The notes under the pieces were generated by a model. It was not told the origin of the DNA. It saw only the letters and a program-made list of their open reading frames with translations, and searched no databases. DNA of 64,000 nt from Biscogniauxia marginata (lineage: Eukaryota > Ascomycota > Sordariomycetes > Xylariales > Xylariaceae): contig MU404067.1 of NCBI GenBank assembly GCA_022695795.1, positions 522,661-586,660 of the forward strand. Reading direction: 5' to 3'. Position numbers and translations under genes: made by a program. How positions within the stretch are numbered: position 1 is the stretch's first letter; each line of letters starts with the position of its first letter. Shown piece after piece: positions 10,120 to 21,453 of this stretch.

Positions 10120-11498
10120 ATGGGCGACGTTCTCGTAGAAAACCCGGCCAACATCGTGGCGCCGCACAACAAGCCCATCCCATCCAACATCCCCAACGTT
10201 GAGACCATCGAGGGAATACCATCACAGGGAGGGGACGAGTATGCCACGTTGAAAAAGCTGCAACGGCATCTGGAGTACATCCAGCTGCAGGAGGAATACA
10301 TCAAGGATGAGCAGAGGTAAGCACGCTCGTTACCCCCGACATAACATCGAGCATCCGCTCTAACAAGCTGCCGCAGGAGCTTAAAGCGCGAGCTTGTTCG
10401 CGCGCAGGAGGAAATCAAGCGGATTCAAAGTGTGCCCTTGGTCATCGGTCAGTTTATGGAAGCTATCGACCAGAAGTGAGTGTCGTGCTAGTTTTCCTCG
10501 CCTTCTGTCAAGCCCTAACAAGAGGTAGCACCGGAATAGTTCAGTCAAGCACAGGCTCTAACTACGTCGTGCGAATTCTATCTACTCTGGACCGCGAGCA
10601 GCTCAAACCGTCTTCCTCCGTCGCCTTGCACCGCCACTCCAACGCCCTCGTCGACATTCTACCGCCCGAGGCTGACTCTTCCATCGCCATGTTGGGCGCT
10701 GATGAGAAGCCCGACGTAACATATGCCGATGTTGGTGGGCTGGACATGCAGAAGCAAGAGATCCGCGAAGCCGTTGAGTTGCCATTGACCCACTTCGACC
10801 TATACAAACAAATCGGTATCGACCCCCCGAGAGGTGTGTTGCTGTACGGGCCTCCCGGAACCGGCAAGACCATGTTGGTCAAGGCCGTAGCCAACTCGAC
10901 AACTGCCAACTTTATCCGCGTGGTGGGCTCCGAATTTGTGCAGAAGTATCTAGGTGAAGGTCCACGTATGGTCCGCGACGTATTCCGTATGGCGCGTGAG
11001 AACTCGCCGGCTATCATCTTTATCGACGAGATCGACGCTATTGCCACGAAGCGATTCGACGCGCAGACGGGTGCCGACCGCGAGGTGCAACGTATCCTGC
11101 TAGAGCTGCTCAACCAGATGGATGGGTTCGACCAGACCTCCAACGTCAAGGTGATCATGGCGACGAACCGAGCCGACACGCTGGACCCGGCCCTGCTGCG
11201 TCCCGGGCGGTTGGACCGGAAGATCGAGTTCCCCAGCCTGCGGGACCGGCGAGAGCGTCGTCTCATCTTCTCCACCATCGCGAGCAAGATGAGCCTGGCG
11301 CCCGAGGTCGACCTCGACAGCCTGATCGTGCGCAACGACCCCCTCAGCGGTGCCGTCATCGCCGCCATCATGCAAGAGGCCGGCCTGCGCGCCGTCCGCA
11401 AGAACCGGTATAACATCATCCAGGTCGACCTCGAGGACGCCTACTCGAGCCAGGTCAAGGGCACGAGCGACGAGAACAAGTTCGATTTCTACAAATAA
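10120..11498 (+). CDS. RPT3: 26S proteasome regulatory ATPase subunit 6B (Rpt3)
   Basis: Three exons, 10120-10316, 10377-10475 and 10529-11498, giving 421 residues, a normal length for Rpt3. Introns are 60 and 53 bp. One of six AAA ATPases in the base of the 19S particle, which unfold ubiquitinated proteins and feed them to the 20S core in cytosol and nucleus. An N-terminal coiled coil spans about residues 43-95 ([29 protein letters not shown] region), followed by an OB fold and the AAA module: Walker A GPPGTGKT at 206-213, Walker B IFIDEID at 262-268, and the second-region-of-homology motif with LLRPGRLDR. The protein ends FYK, the hydrophobic-Tyr-X tail used by Rpt3 to dock into the 20S alpha ring. 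The gene is certainly functional in appearance. Confidence 0.97.
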
Positions 11499-12119
11499 GC
11501 CCGATGCCATTTTATCTGTATGGAGACGTGAGACAGGAGCAATGGGTGGGGAAGGGAATATTGCGAGGAGTTACTATTCCTTGTTGACGGGGATTACGGC
11601 ATAGTTTCTCTGGCAATGATCATCTTGAGGCAGCATAATAGAGAGAGAAGACAAGCTCGATGTCCCGCTAGTCTAGTCTAGTCTATAGGGGGGGGGGCTT
11701 AAGGCTGGAATATAGCTAGGGGGCGAAAAGCAAGGGGAATGAGGTCTAGAAGCCTATGACGATCGCATACTGTACTACTATAGCCATACAATAAAAACCG
11801 CGGTGGAGACATCCTTTTATATTCTGGTCCCCTAATTTCCCCTTATTTAGTTGCCGATGATATTCATATATCTCTTGATCGACTTGGTCCCCGATTAGGT
11901 AAGTCGCCAGGGGGGTATATAGATTATCTAGATATTATGTTTCTTGTCTGTCTTGTAGCCAGTATAAGTCTCCTGGAAGGTTTTCTCGAGCCTTTCGATT
12001 GATATATAAGACGAAGTAGGGTAAAATGGAGAGAAAAAAAGTACGGGGGAAAGGAGTCAAAGGGTAAGGGAGTTGAGAGGGGGAGGGGGAGGTACAGAAT
12101 ATCTGTCTGTCTACGAGGG

Positions 12120-12151
<32 letters not shown>

Positions 12152-13758
12152 GGGGAAATTAGGTGGGATTTATGTGTATCAGTGATATATTCTTCTCCAA
12201 GTTGAGTTGGTCGAGTAAAGAGGCAGACAGAGAAGTTACACGGTACGTCTGTAAGTAGGTACCTATTAGCCAGCCCTTTTCACTGTCCCTTGTGCCATGC
12301 CTTCTTTTCTACAATACACTTAATCTTCCGCTGAAGAAAAAATTTAAAAAATTTAAAAAAAATTTAAAAGGAAAAAAGCACCAGAGCCGTCCGTTCCCTT
12401 ATCTTATTCTTAAACGCCACTTACTAGTTGCTATATCAATATCCCCCCCCCCCCCCCCCTTATTTCCTCTCCATCGACATATCTATCCCTTAACTACCTA
12501 CCTACCTAGACAACAACAACAACAATAATAATAACTAGCAACAGTAACAGTAGAATGCACAAGCCAAGTTAGGCTAACAAGTCAGACCGGTAATAATATC
12601 TGATAAATAAAACACGTAGGTAAGATACAAGCTATTCTTACAATAAGTAGTACTCCATTTTTTTTTGGGGGGGGTCTTCCAAATCCCAAGCTTGACCAAT
12701 ACAGAAACACCAAAAAAAAAACACCGTACCAGAAGACACAAACCCCATGCCCGAACTACCTAGGATGCCTAGACATTTTAACAAGAAGTTACCAAGTAGG
12801 TAACAAGTAGTAAGCGTTGAAGCGTTGAAGCGTTGATAAAAGGCAAATTCATCATTACAGGGGGTGTGTGTTTTCGCCATGTGAATTTTTCTTTCTTCCA
12901 AACCCAGCTCACAAACTTGATCCACCATCTAAAGTCCCCCCTAACACCCCTTTTCTAAACAAGATGGTAAGATCAAACAAACTCCTTGTCGCTCGAAACC
13001 CGTTCGCCTTTCCTTCTATGACGCGTGAAAAAAACAGCAGCAGCAACCGACAAGTAACAATGATGATATGACATGAATTAACATGCCAGTTCATCCGTAG
13101 GGTATGGGCTCGACACTGACCAATTGACCCCCATCTGGCCTCCCGGTCCTGATCCGGCCAGCATCCACTCTCCTATCCCACAAGCCCATGGGTATGACAT
13201 GCTGCGCCGACCATTTTGCCGCTCCCTTTGTCGCCGCCATTGCACCCAAGAACCCGATTGACAAGTAAGAAAACGACCTAAAAATAATAATACAGAGAGA
13301 ATACATGGTATAGAACCAAACGCAGCAGCGGAATTATGAGACCAAGACTCATAAACATAGTCGCCTCCGAAAAAAGAGGGAACCGAGGAAGGAACAAAAA
13401 CAGCATGGGATATCATGAGGGATATCATCAACGCAAATTAAAATGGGGGAGCGCAGCTGTGCCAAGCCAATCTGAACGAAGGGGCTAAAGGGCGGCGAGC
13501 TCGCCAGCACCAGGGGTATATCTCTTCTTCCATCCTCCACTCCAGGTGGGTATATCCGTCACTCTTTCTAATAGTTCCGTTTCCACAGCACACATACGCA
13601 TACTCATTGCACCCCCTCTTGCTTGCGATCGGCGAAGCTAGGTACCGTAAGGTATGTGTATGTATGTATGTATGTATGTATATCTCGCGTCAGTAAGGCG
13701 ATTTGGTAAGGTAGTTGCCATCAAGCGAAATCGACCAAGCTCTGGATTCTCGTTCACT
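11499..13758. other. Convergent 3' spacer, low complexity
   Basis: Lies between the 3' ends of RPT3 (+) and the folliculin homologue (-). It holds a GA dinucleotide run at 12130-12151, AAATTT-rich sequence near 12340-12370, a C homopolymer of about 16 near 12450, and GTAT repeats near 13655-13680. No convincing gene was seen. Confidence 0.5.
12130..12151. repeat. GA dinucleotide microsatellite
   Basis: Uninterrupted (GA)n of about 11 units in the 3' flank of RPT3. Confidence 0.9.
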
Positions 13759-15426
13759 TCAAGAACCCAAAACCACTCCCAGCTCGAGCAGCAGCTGGAC
13801 GAAGCGAGAGTGCAACTCAATGAAGAAGTCGGGTAAACCAACGAGCTCAGCTAGTCCGCGGGATTTCGGCGCAAACCCACCGGGTCCCATAGACCCGCCC
13901 ATGCGCTGCATGAAGCCGCCGCGCCCGCCGCCTGTTAGGAAGCTGGTAGTCTCACTTCCCCTGTCACGTTCACGCTCGCGCTCCTTGTCTCGGTCGAAGC
14001 TTCCGCCCCCGAGACCAACTCCGCCTCCCAGCCCAGCAAGGCCGATCCCACTGTCGTGAGGGCCGCCGCCGCCGCTGCCGAAGCCGCCGTTTCGGTATGC
14101 AGCATTCAATGCGGCAACAGGGTTGGACTCTTCCTCGCGCTCACGTTCCCGCTCTGCTTCTACTTCGGCCAGTTCCTGGATCCAAGCTGCGAGATCGCGG
14201 AATGCTGCTGAGATAAAGCTGAATGTCTTCATAGCTAGACGCTCGCGGTGTGTGCTGAGGGCTAGGAACGCGTAGACTCTCTTGCGGCCGCGCGCGTGCA
14301 TGTCCGGTATTCGAAAGATGTATGCTGTCGTGTAGCCTGCCATTGGATCGCCGAAGAAGATGGGACCACCTCCTGCCGCGGATTGCGACGATGGCGTCGA
14401 GGTAATGTAGCCCGGGCCATGATTCAGGGGGGGCGAAGGATACGAGGGTGGGATACTAGATATGGGTGACGAAAGCGATGCCGTGGACTGCGCAGCTTCA
14501 GGTCGTCGCGGTAGGGTCTCGAAGGAAAGGGTCCGAAGGCATGAGGCGCGAACTATGGAATATGTTGACGGAACCGTCGGCTCGTGGCTTGATGTGTAAT
14601 CTAGATAATGTGTATGCTGCGACACACTAGATCTTGAAGACACACTTGACTGAGAGGTCGAGGTTGTGGGCCGTCTGTTTGTGCTCGGCCGAGTCGCCGT
14701 GTCTTTAGGAGAGATTTCCTCCTCTGCATCCGAGGTACATGACGACTGTGGGTTTGATGCCGGTGGGCTAGCATCGCCGTTGCCGCCGTATACGCGAGCA
14801 TAGGGCGCGCGAGTCCGCAAGACTGGACCCTGCTGATCTAATTTGGCATCGGTACCCGCATCTTTCGCCGTCTTGGTACCCTGTCTTTTCGGGAGCGTGA
14901 GGGCACAGTTCTGGCAGGGATTTGCGCGCTTCGTCACGTAGTCGTCGTACGTTCTGCGAAAACTCGAATCACGTCGGTGTCCGGCTCTACCATTTCCGTC
15001 AGGCAGGTTCTCGGGTAGCTTCCGAGGACTTTCTGGGGGTGTCTGGATGGCTGCGGCGCTGGAAGGAGAGGTAATCGTCGTCACGGACTGCGGCGTGGTG
15101 CCAGGCGTTAGCTTGGATGCTCGGAGCAAGGCAGCTCTATGTGTCTGGACGTCTTGGTCGGATGTAGGAATGGATGCGCTACGCGGAGTGCCCAGGGTCA
15201 TCTTTCGCAAAGCATCGGTAACGGATGTCTGAGGACTGGTTGCCGCGGTGCTCGTACGGGGTCGTTCGGCCTCAGGCATGTCATCGTAGCATCGTCCGCA
15301 CGGTACTGGCAAGCCCTCGGTGACCATAAGAGGTGTCGGGCCATGTAAATCGCAATAATGCGCCAGACATAGCTGGATATGAGATGTCAGCAAAGGCAAT
15401 ATCGTCGGCTTTTCAGCAACGACCAT
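13759..15426 (-). CDS. LST7: Folliculin / Lst7-like protein
   Basis: About 555 residues from the first in-frame ATG (15424-15426). The N-terminal LCLAHYCDLHGPTPLMVTE with CxxC pairs (PCGRCYDD, NPCQNCALTLPK) and the later GYTTAYIFRIPDMHARGRKRVYAFLALS block are the folliculin N-terminal (longin) domain. Lst7 pairs with Lst4 to form the fungal FLCN-FNIP complex, a GTPase-activating complex for Rag GTPases that signals amino-acid status to TORC1 at the vacuole. As in yeast Lst7, I see no C-terminal DENN domain; the protein ends soon after LPDFFIELHSRFVQLLLELGVVLG. Long Ser/Thr/Pro-rich and Gly-rich inserts (about 55-240 and 440-500) look disordered. The start is uncertain: a CAG acceptor precisely before LCLAHYC suggests a short upstream exon, possibly ending at ATG 15486-15488 with intron 15373-15485. 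Confidence 0.88.
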   Translation of the reverse strand: MVVAEKPTILPLLTSHIQLCLAHYCDLHGPTPLMVTEGLPVPCGRCYDDMPEAERPRTSTAATSPQTSVTDALRKMTLGTPRSASIPTSDQDVQTHRAALLRASKLTPGTTPQSVTTITSPSSAAAIQTPPESPRKLPENLPDGNGRAGHRRDSSFRRTYDDYVTKRANPCQNCALTLPKRQGTKTAKDAGTDAKLDQQGPVLRTRAPYARVYGGNGDASPPASNPQSSCTSDAEEEISPKDTATRPSTNRRPTTSTSQSSVSSRSSVSQHTHYLDYTSSHEPTVPSTYSIVRASCLRTLSFETLPRRPEAAQSTASLSSPISSIPPSYPSPPLNHGPGYITSTPSSQSAAGGGPIFFGDPMAGYTTAYIFRIPDMHARGRKRVYAFLALSTHRERLAMKTFSFISAAFRDLAAWIQELAEVEAEREREREEESNPVAALNAAYRNGGFGSGGGGPHDSGIGLAGLGGGVGLGGGSFDRDKERERERDRGSETTSFLTGGGRGGFMQRMGGSMGPGGFAPKSRGLAELVGLPDFFIELHSRFVQLLLELGVVLGS

Positions 15427-18400
15427 TTTCAGGAGCGTGAAGATCGGGCACGGATAGAGATGAGTTGGGCCGAATGTCAGAACACCATGTCGAAGCTCGG
15501 ACAGCAGCACTCTGGCGCGTTGGAAGAGTTCAGGGCCATATAAGTCGCGCGTGGGTGGGGGTCAGGAGAAATGTGGCCAAGGTCGACCAAGGGCTCAGGG
15601 AGGGATGGGTTTATCGAAAACGAGTAAGAATAGGCTTTAGAGACAAACAGGAAGGGGGTGAGAATTCCAGGACGCGAAACTTCGACGAGGAACGTCACTG
15701 TCTCACAAGGGCGAACGAAATAAGGCCCAAGCCAAGTGTCATAGCTTGTAGGACAGCCATTTCATGAAAATCACAGCGCCGCACCAATCACGGGTCGAGC
15801 TGATCGGGACAGAAGACCGGGAGGGCGCATCGCTCCGTTCCGTCGACTCGGCCAGGATGAAGGGCCGTCCAACATAAGCAACAAAAGCTGATGATATAAC
15901 GTGGGGGGCACCGGGCAGCTTTGGGAAAACGAGGCGGTGAAGGGATGGTTATCACTTGGTAGGTGGTGGTGGCAGCAAGCAGGAGGCAGATGGGAGTGGG
16001 CGGATTTATCAGCTAAAGGGGGAGGGGGGGGCGGGTGCGAGGGGAGCAGGGCGCGGCATGTGAGAAGCAAATCAAGGAGAGACAAGGGAGGGACAGGATA
16101 TACAGGTCAGACTAGTAAGATGCGGAGGATGCACGAGGATGGAGAGGGAAAATACAAAGGCAGCTTCACTCCAGTGCGCGTATAATTGCGCGTGTGGAAC
16201 GTGAGGACCGTGAGAAAAGGAGAGCCTCGCGAGGCACAAGCAGGTATACGTAGGTAGATAGTGGGAAAGACGCAGCGAAAAGAGACGATGTGTACTTACT
16301 ATGGACGTCATGACGTCTGCAGGCAGGGATGAGGAGAGAACATACACACACGCCCCCCTTCTCCTCCGAACAGCCTCTCCCTCTTTTTTTTTACTCTATT
16401 TATGTACCTAATGTACCCGGGAGATGCTACGTAGTATCTGGCCTCGAAATTTCGTTTATCTTGATCGAATCGATAGCGGTTGGTGGCAGCAAGCAGCGTT
16501 GCGTGGGCTGCGCCGCTGCGGCTGCGGCTGTATTCCCAGTTCCAGCAGTGCGATGCGAATGCGCGGCGGATCTCGTTGGCTGTCGGGTTTTGGCTGATCG
16601 CTGATCGTTGGCTGCTCGAGCACCTGCGTCGGGTGCAATGTACCACAGCACAAAAAAGGCACCAATCGGCTCGAGATCCCGAGTCGAATCCTTGTGAACG
16701 GCCTGCTTCCTGCGACGATGATTATGTTTTTTTTATTGTCGCATTTCAAAGCGCGGAAAACACCGCAACCGACGGGGAGGCGAGAGGGAGAAAAAGAGAG
16801 CCACTGTCGCAACACAGTCGATAGTCGTCCAGCAGGAGGCAGAGGGAAGCTGGTGTTGAAGGTGCAGACGTAGGTGCAGAGGAAAAGTGAAAGGTGGAAC
16901 GCGAAACGGGGACAAGCGTTGGAGAAGTGTCGCTAATACGTGTGTCGCCCGAAGTCGTAAAAGAAGAGGTTTCCCAATGGCTGAGACAAGTTACCTTAGT
17001 CAGTTACAGGTAGAGAACACAGCAAAGCTTACTTACCTTGGGGAAAAGTCCTGGTGGGTGAGGAGGGTAAAGTGAAGCCGGCAGCGGCGGAGAGAATGAC
17101 GAAGAAGTAGGAAGAAGAAAGAGGGTAGAGGTAGAGGCAAAGAGGTAGCAGGAGTAAGAAGCCGAAGCCGAGAATATCGATCGATATGTAATACTAAATT
17201 CCCCTTCCTTCCGTATTAGTGACGTTTGCGACAGCTTATTCGTCGGTCCGTCCGTTCCTCGTTAACGATTGGCTTTCCTCGCTCTTATAGGTATTTCCAC
17301 TGAGGTATCTGAGGTCCTTCCTCCCCGTCCTCACTTTTTTTTTCTTTTATTATTTTCTTCTTCTCTTTCTTGTTTTCCTAATGTTGGCAACTTGTATGAG
17401 GTATAAGTTTAGGAAAGGTAGAGTAATTTCTTATTTGCTCTCGGAGACGGGTCCGCCAGGCAGGGAGAGAGAGGGATAATCGTCTCACTTTCACACCCGC
17501 TAAGACCTCGAGACAGACTGGGGATATCCAAGCTGGGGGGATTCGTTGCTTTGATTCCCTCTTAACCGCCCCTCCAAGGTGGAGAGAGACCGGAATACAC
17601 AAACCGACTTGTTGGTAAATGAGACGGCGTGAATGGTGGATGGGCGCTGTGGTGGGGTGATGCCGGGGTTTTGGTCTAGCCGGTAAACGAGCGGGACTGG
17701 GACTAGACTCGAAAGAGAGTTTCTAGAAGAGGCGCTAGAATCCTTAGTTCGTCGCAGTACCCACCTGTCGCGTGTCGCACTACAGGCGTACCTCGTCTAG
17801 TGCAGCTCGCTAGTGCGGTTCGCTAGTGCAGCTCACTAGCACGATACTACTAAAAAGTGCCCTAGCAGCCCTGGGAGGATTTTACCATTCTTCAGGCTGT
17901 CCCTTTCGACACCCTGGCCAAGCGGGCTCTGTAGGCCTTTTCGGGAAATTCTCAGCGCGATTGCGCCGACCACGCCGAACTATCGTTTAAAACAAGATGC
18001 GGATGCGCGGAGCTTCCTGGCTTACTGGATGGAGACAGCTCTGCTCGGTCGAATTCTGGAGTACCGAGTTGCTCAGCCCGAACTAATTAGGTACGAGAAA
18101 TAACAAAAGCTGCCGCAAGCCTGGGAAATTGAGTTTCAGTTTTCGCTGCTGACTCGAAATAGGTGACGGGACAATAGAGGGAAGAATGACATGTGAAAGA
18201 TGTATCTAAATATATCAGAGCAATAAAACTGGATTCTAGGTAGGTAACAGCGGAAGCCCCCCGAAGAAACGGAAGAATAGTAAGTATGGAGGGAACATGA
18301 AACTATTAAATAATCGAACTACAGTCATGATAGGTAAGCAGCATTGATGGAGGTAAGGTTGGGTGTGTGCCGTTAAGACGCGGAAAGTATATTCCGTGGG

Positions 18401-19261
18401 ATTAATAACCCATAGCAACGAGCCCGTGTAAGCAACGCTTCATCCTGACATGCCCGCCAGTGGTTCCGGAGGAAAGGCGTTCTCGGACTGAATACAAAAC
18501 TGATCCTGATCATCGTGAAACCTGGAGGGTAGAGGGTGGAGCCTAGGGAGGTTTTTCTTTTGGCCTGACTTCAAGGGTCCCGTCCCGGTCACGATGGCTT
18601 TTCCGTAGGTTAGGTTAGGCATTTTCAACTCAACACCAACGGGTATCTTCAGCAGGGGGGCGGGTTCGGAACCAAGGTTCAGACTTGGAAAGACCCTGAT
18701 AGGGAGAGACAGTTGACGGTCGACTTTACTTTCCAATTGATTGATTATAAGCATGTAGTCTTTGTGCGAGGCCTACCTAGTGTACAGGGGTGTCGGACTC
18801 GGTTCGAATACCTACTTACATGTACATACATACATAACATACATCTGCAATGGCTCCCCAACTCGTGGAAAATGCAAGCTGCAATGACAAAACGCCCGGG
18901 TTCCAATCCCCGGCCTTCTCCCAGGGCGGATAGAGAGATCATGGGAAGAGATCTCGATGCGACGGCAGCTCGTGGATTGGATAGGTAGATGTTTGTCTGC
19001 ATCTACAGGTACGTGGTGTTTGTCGCAAATGGGAATTTCATGCCCTGGCGATCGACAAACCAACTTTGATGAAACTGGAAAGTCAGATGTTTGTTCGGAC
19101 CAATCTTCAGGCGAGGGAGTCGCGAAGACAAAATTACAGAATTACCCCGCCATTGATAGGACGAGTTTTTTTTTTTATAGTTTAGTTTTCTTTTACACTA
19201 GTTTAATTTGCTTTTAGGGGCGGGTCCCCATTTCATCATTTCCTCATTGCAGCGAGAAGTA

Positions 19262-19312
19262 CCTGCATACCTACCTAGGTACCTTCATTTCTACGGGAGT
19301 AGGTACCTAGTC
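19262..19312. repeat. TAGGTACC-type palindrome
   Basis: CTACCTAGGTACCTTCATTT followed within 20 bases by GTAGGTACCTAG. Same family of words as at 6228-6836. Confidence 0.65.
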
Positions 19313-21416
19313 CAGTCGCTCCCAATCTCACAAGCTTTCCGATCTAGGCCGTTCCTCTTCACTTGCATAACACTTTTTGTCGTGTTGTTTTATACAAGTT
19401 TTATTTCGTTCATACATCCTGTAGCTAGGCATGCAGCTTTCCTAGCCTTCCAACTGCCGCTAGCCATTGCTACCATGCCGCTTTACCATGCGCCGCCGTC
19501 GTGCACCCTGACACATCTCAATTTTCATATGTACTGCACCCTTGTCGTGGCTCGAGACGGCGTCGACACCATCTCCCACGGCTTGGTTCCCTTGGCTCGA
19601 TACCACTCTCTCATGTCTATCAACCTCAACCTCAACCCCATCCGACTGGCCACATGCACCCGGAAATACCGTCTCTATACCAAAGCCAGCTCGGTCCGGT
19701 CCGGTCTTACCAGAAAGAAACATTGTTCTCTCTCTCACTCTCTCTCTGTGTATTCTCGTCGCGTTCATTTTTACATGTGATTGATTCTACGTGTTTAATT
19801 ATATGGGACGCAGAGGCCGAGCGAGTGTCGATCATACGGGTCCGAAATACTTACTGTAATGACTATACTAACCACCTACAGTGCTTCCGCCGAGAAAGAA
19901 AACAAGAAAGCAATAGTTCGTTGTCGGCAACACCTCTATCCTGTTATGATTACTCTTGCTATCTCTACTGTTATAGTTATGACTACCTACATATAGCTAT
20001 CGGTGAGCAGAACTATGCTTAAATTCTCACATTCTTCAGGCTGACCGGCTGGTCGGAACGCTGCCCCGCGTTCTGGGCTTTTCTCGCGGCTCTTTCTCTT
20101 TCTGTCTCGCTTTCTCTCTCGCTCTCAAGATTTGAGGGCCCCTCCCGTTTGTCCTCGTGGCTTGCCAGGGATCTGATCCATCACCATGAGAAAAGCTGAG
20201 CCAGACAACCTCGATGATAGGACGGCCAAGCCTGTCAAGCGAATGTCAAGGCACCAAGGTCCGAACTCATCAATGCACGCACGCCAAAAATAAATAAATT
20301 AAACCCCCTGCAACATATCTGACGGCTCATCTTGTCGCCAAGCAGTGGGAACAGAACAAAATAAAAAGAAACAGCCCACACCCATTGCAGTTCTCCAACC
20401 GAATGGGGCCCAAAGGGGGTGTTTGTGTGTGGTCTTGATGAGACATCTGATACTCGGATCGCCTAAAGTGTTCGGCCTGTCGACCTCGAACCGATTCCTT
20501 TTTTCCCTATTTCGGCTCTGCTCTGGCCCCAGCCCACTCCCCGCCAAGTTGGCCAAGCGCTGATCCGGGGTACATTAAACAAGACAGAACCGTTTTGGTA
20601 AGGTCCGGGATTGTAAGGGTACATCGAATGGTAGACACGTGCGAGTCTCATCGGGAAGTGTGGGGGACGGACGACGAGAGCGCCCCCAATATACCTACGG
20701 CCGGAATGGAACACAATGACATATTCTTCTAGCCTACGATCATTGTTATGTCGTGCTTTTTTTTTTCTTCTCTCCTCTCATCCTGACCTCTTTGCCGAGA
20801 TTCCCCGTATTGCTTATATCCTACTATGCTTACGCTTATTCCTAATTCGCAAACCTCGGCAGCTCGCAGGGATCAAATAGCCAGCATCATTGTTGTTAGC
20901 CCCCCCTTCAGACTTTCCCATCGGCAAACGATAGAGAACCAAGCCACGGCTGGACCGTTAAGCTTATTCAGACACACATACGTACGCGTGGCGGCGGCTG
21001 AATGCACAGCGGCTGGCTGCAGGATGACTACATCTCTTTTTCCTCGTTTCACACGCCCCCCCTCCCACCCCCCAACAGGTCTCTTTCCGATCTCTTCGTT
21101 ATCGCATCGCACTATTATTGGATGCTGAACTTCATCTTCGGTATACTACATGTAAGAATATAGAGGAAACATCATGACCCGCCTACATCCTACATACCCG
21201 CACCGCTCTTGTCCTTTTTTTCTCTTGTCAACTCCAGCATCCTATGAAACACCGAGTCATCCGTGATGCTGCGGTCCGCCCCCAAGTTTTTTTTTTACGG
21301 ACGAAAGAAAACCAGACCGGTTCGGTTCAACAGCGTCGTGTGCGACAGTGTCGTACGTAAAAGCTCAGCCTAGCCGGATTTCTGTTCCGCCTCTCCACGT
21401 GCTTGTACTTGTACTT

Positions 21417-21421
<5 letters not shown>

Positions 21422-21450
<29 letters not shown>
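21422..21450. repeat. TG dinucleotide microsatellite
   Basis: Uninterrupted (TG)n of about 14 units in gene-free DNA. Confidence 0.95.

Positions 21451-21453
<3 letters not shown>

Noticed and set aside
10562..11419. A 285-codon minus-strand frame opposite RPT3
   Set aside because: It mirrors the codons of a highly conserved ATPase and has no motif of its own.
18885..18912. A T-arm-like GGGTTCCAATCCC suggesting a tRNA
   Set aside because: No matching acceptor stem, D arm or anticodon arm could be folded around it.
19208..19780. A 190-codon plus-strand frame
   Set aside because: Hydrophobic and low complexity with no family feature, lying in repeat-rich intergenic DNA.
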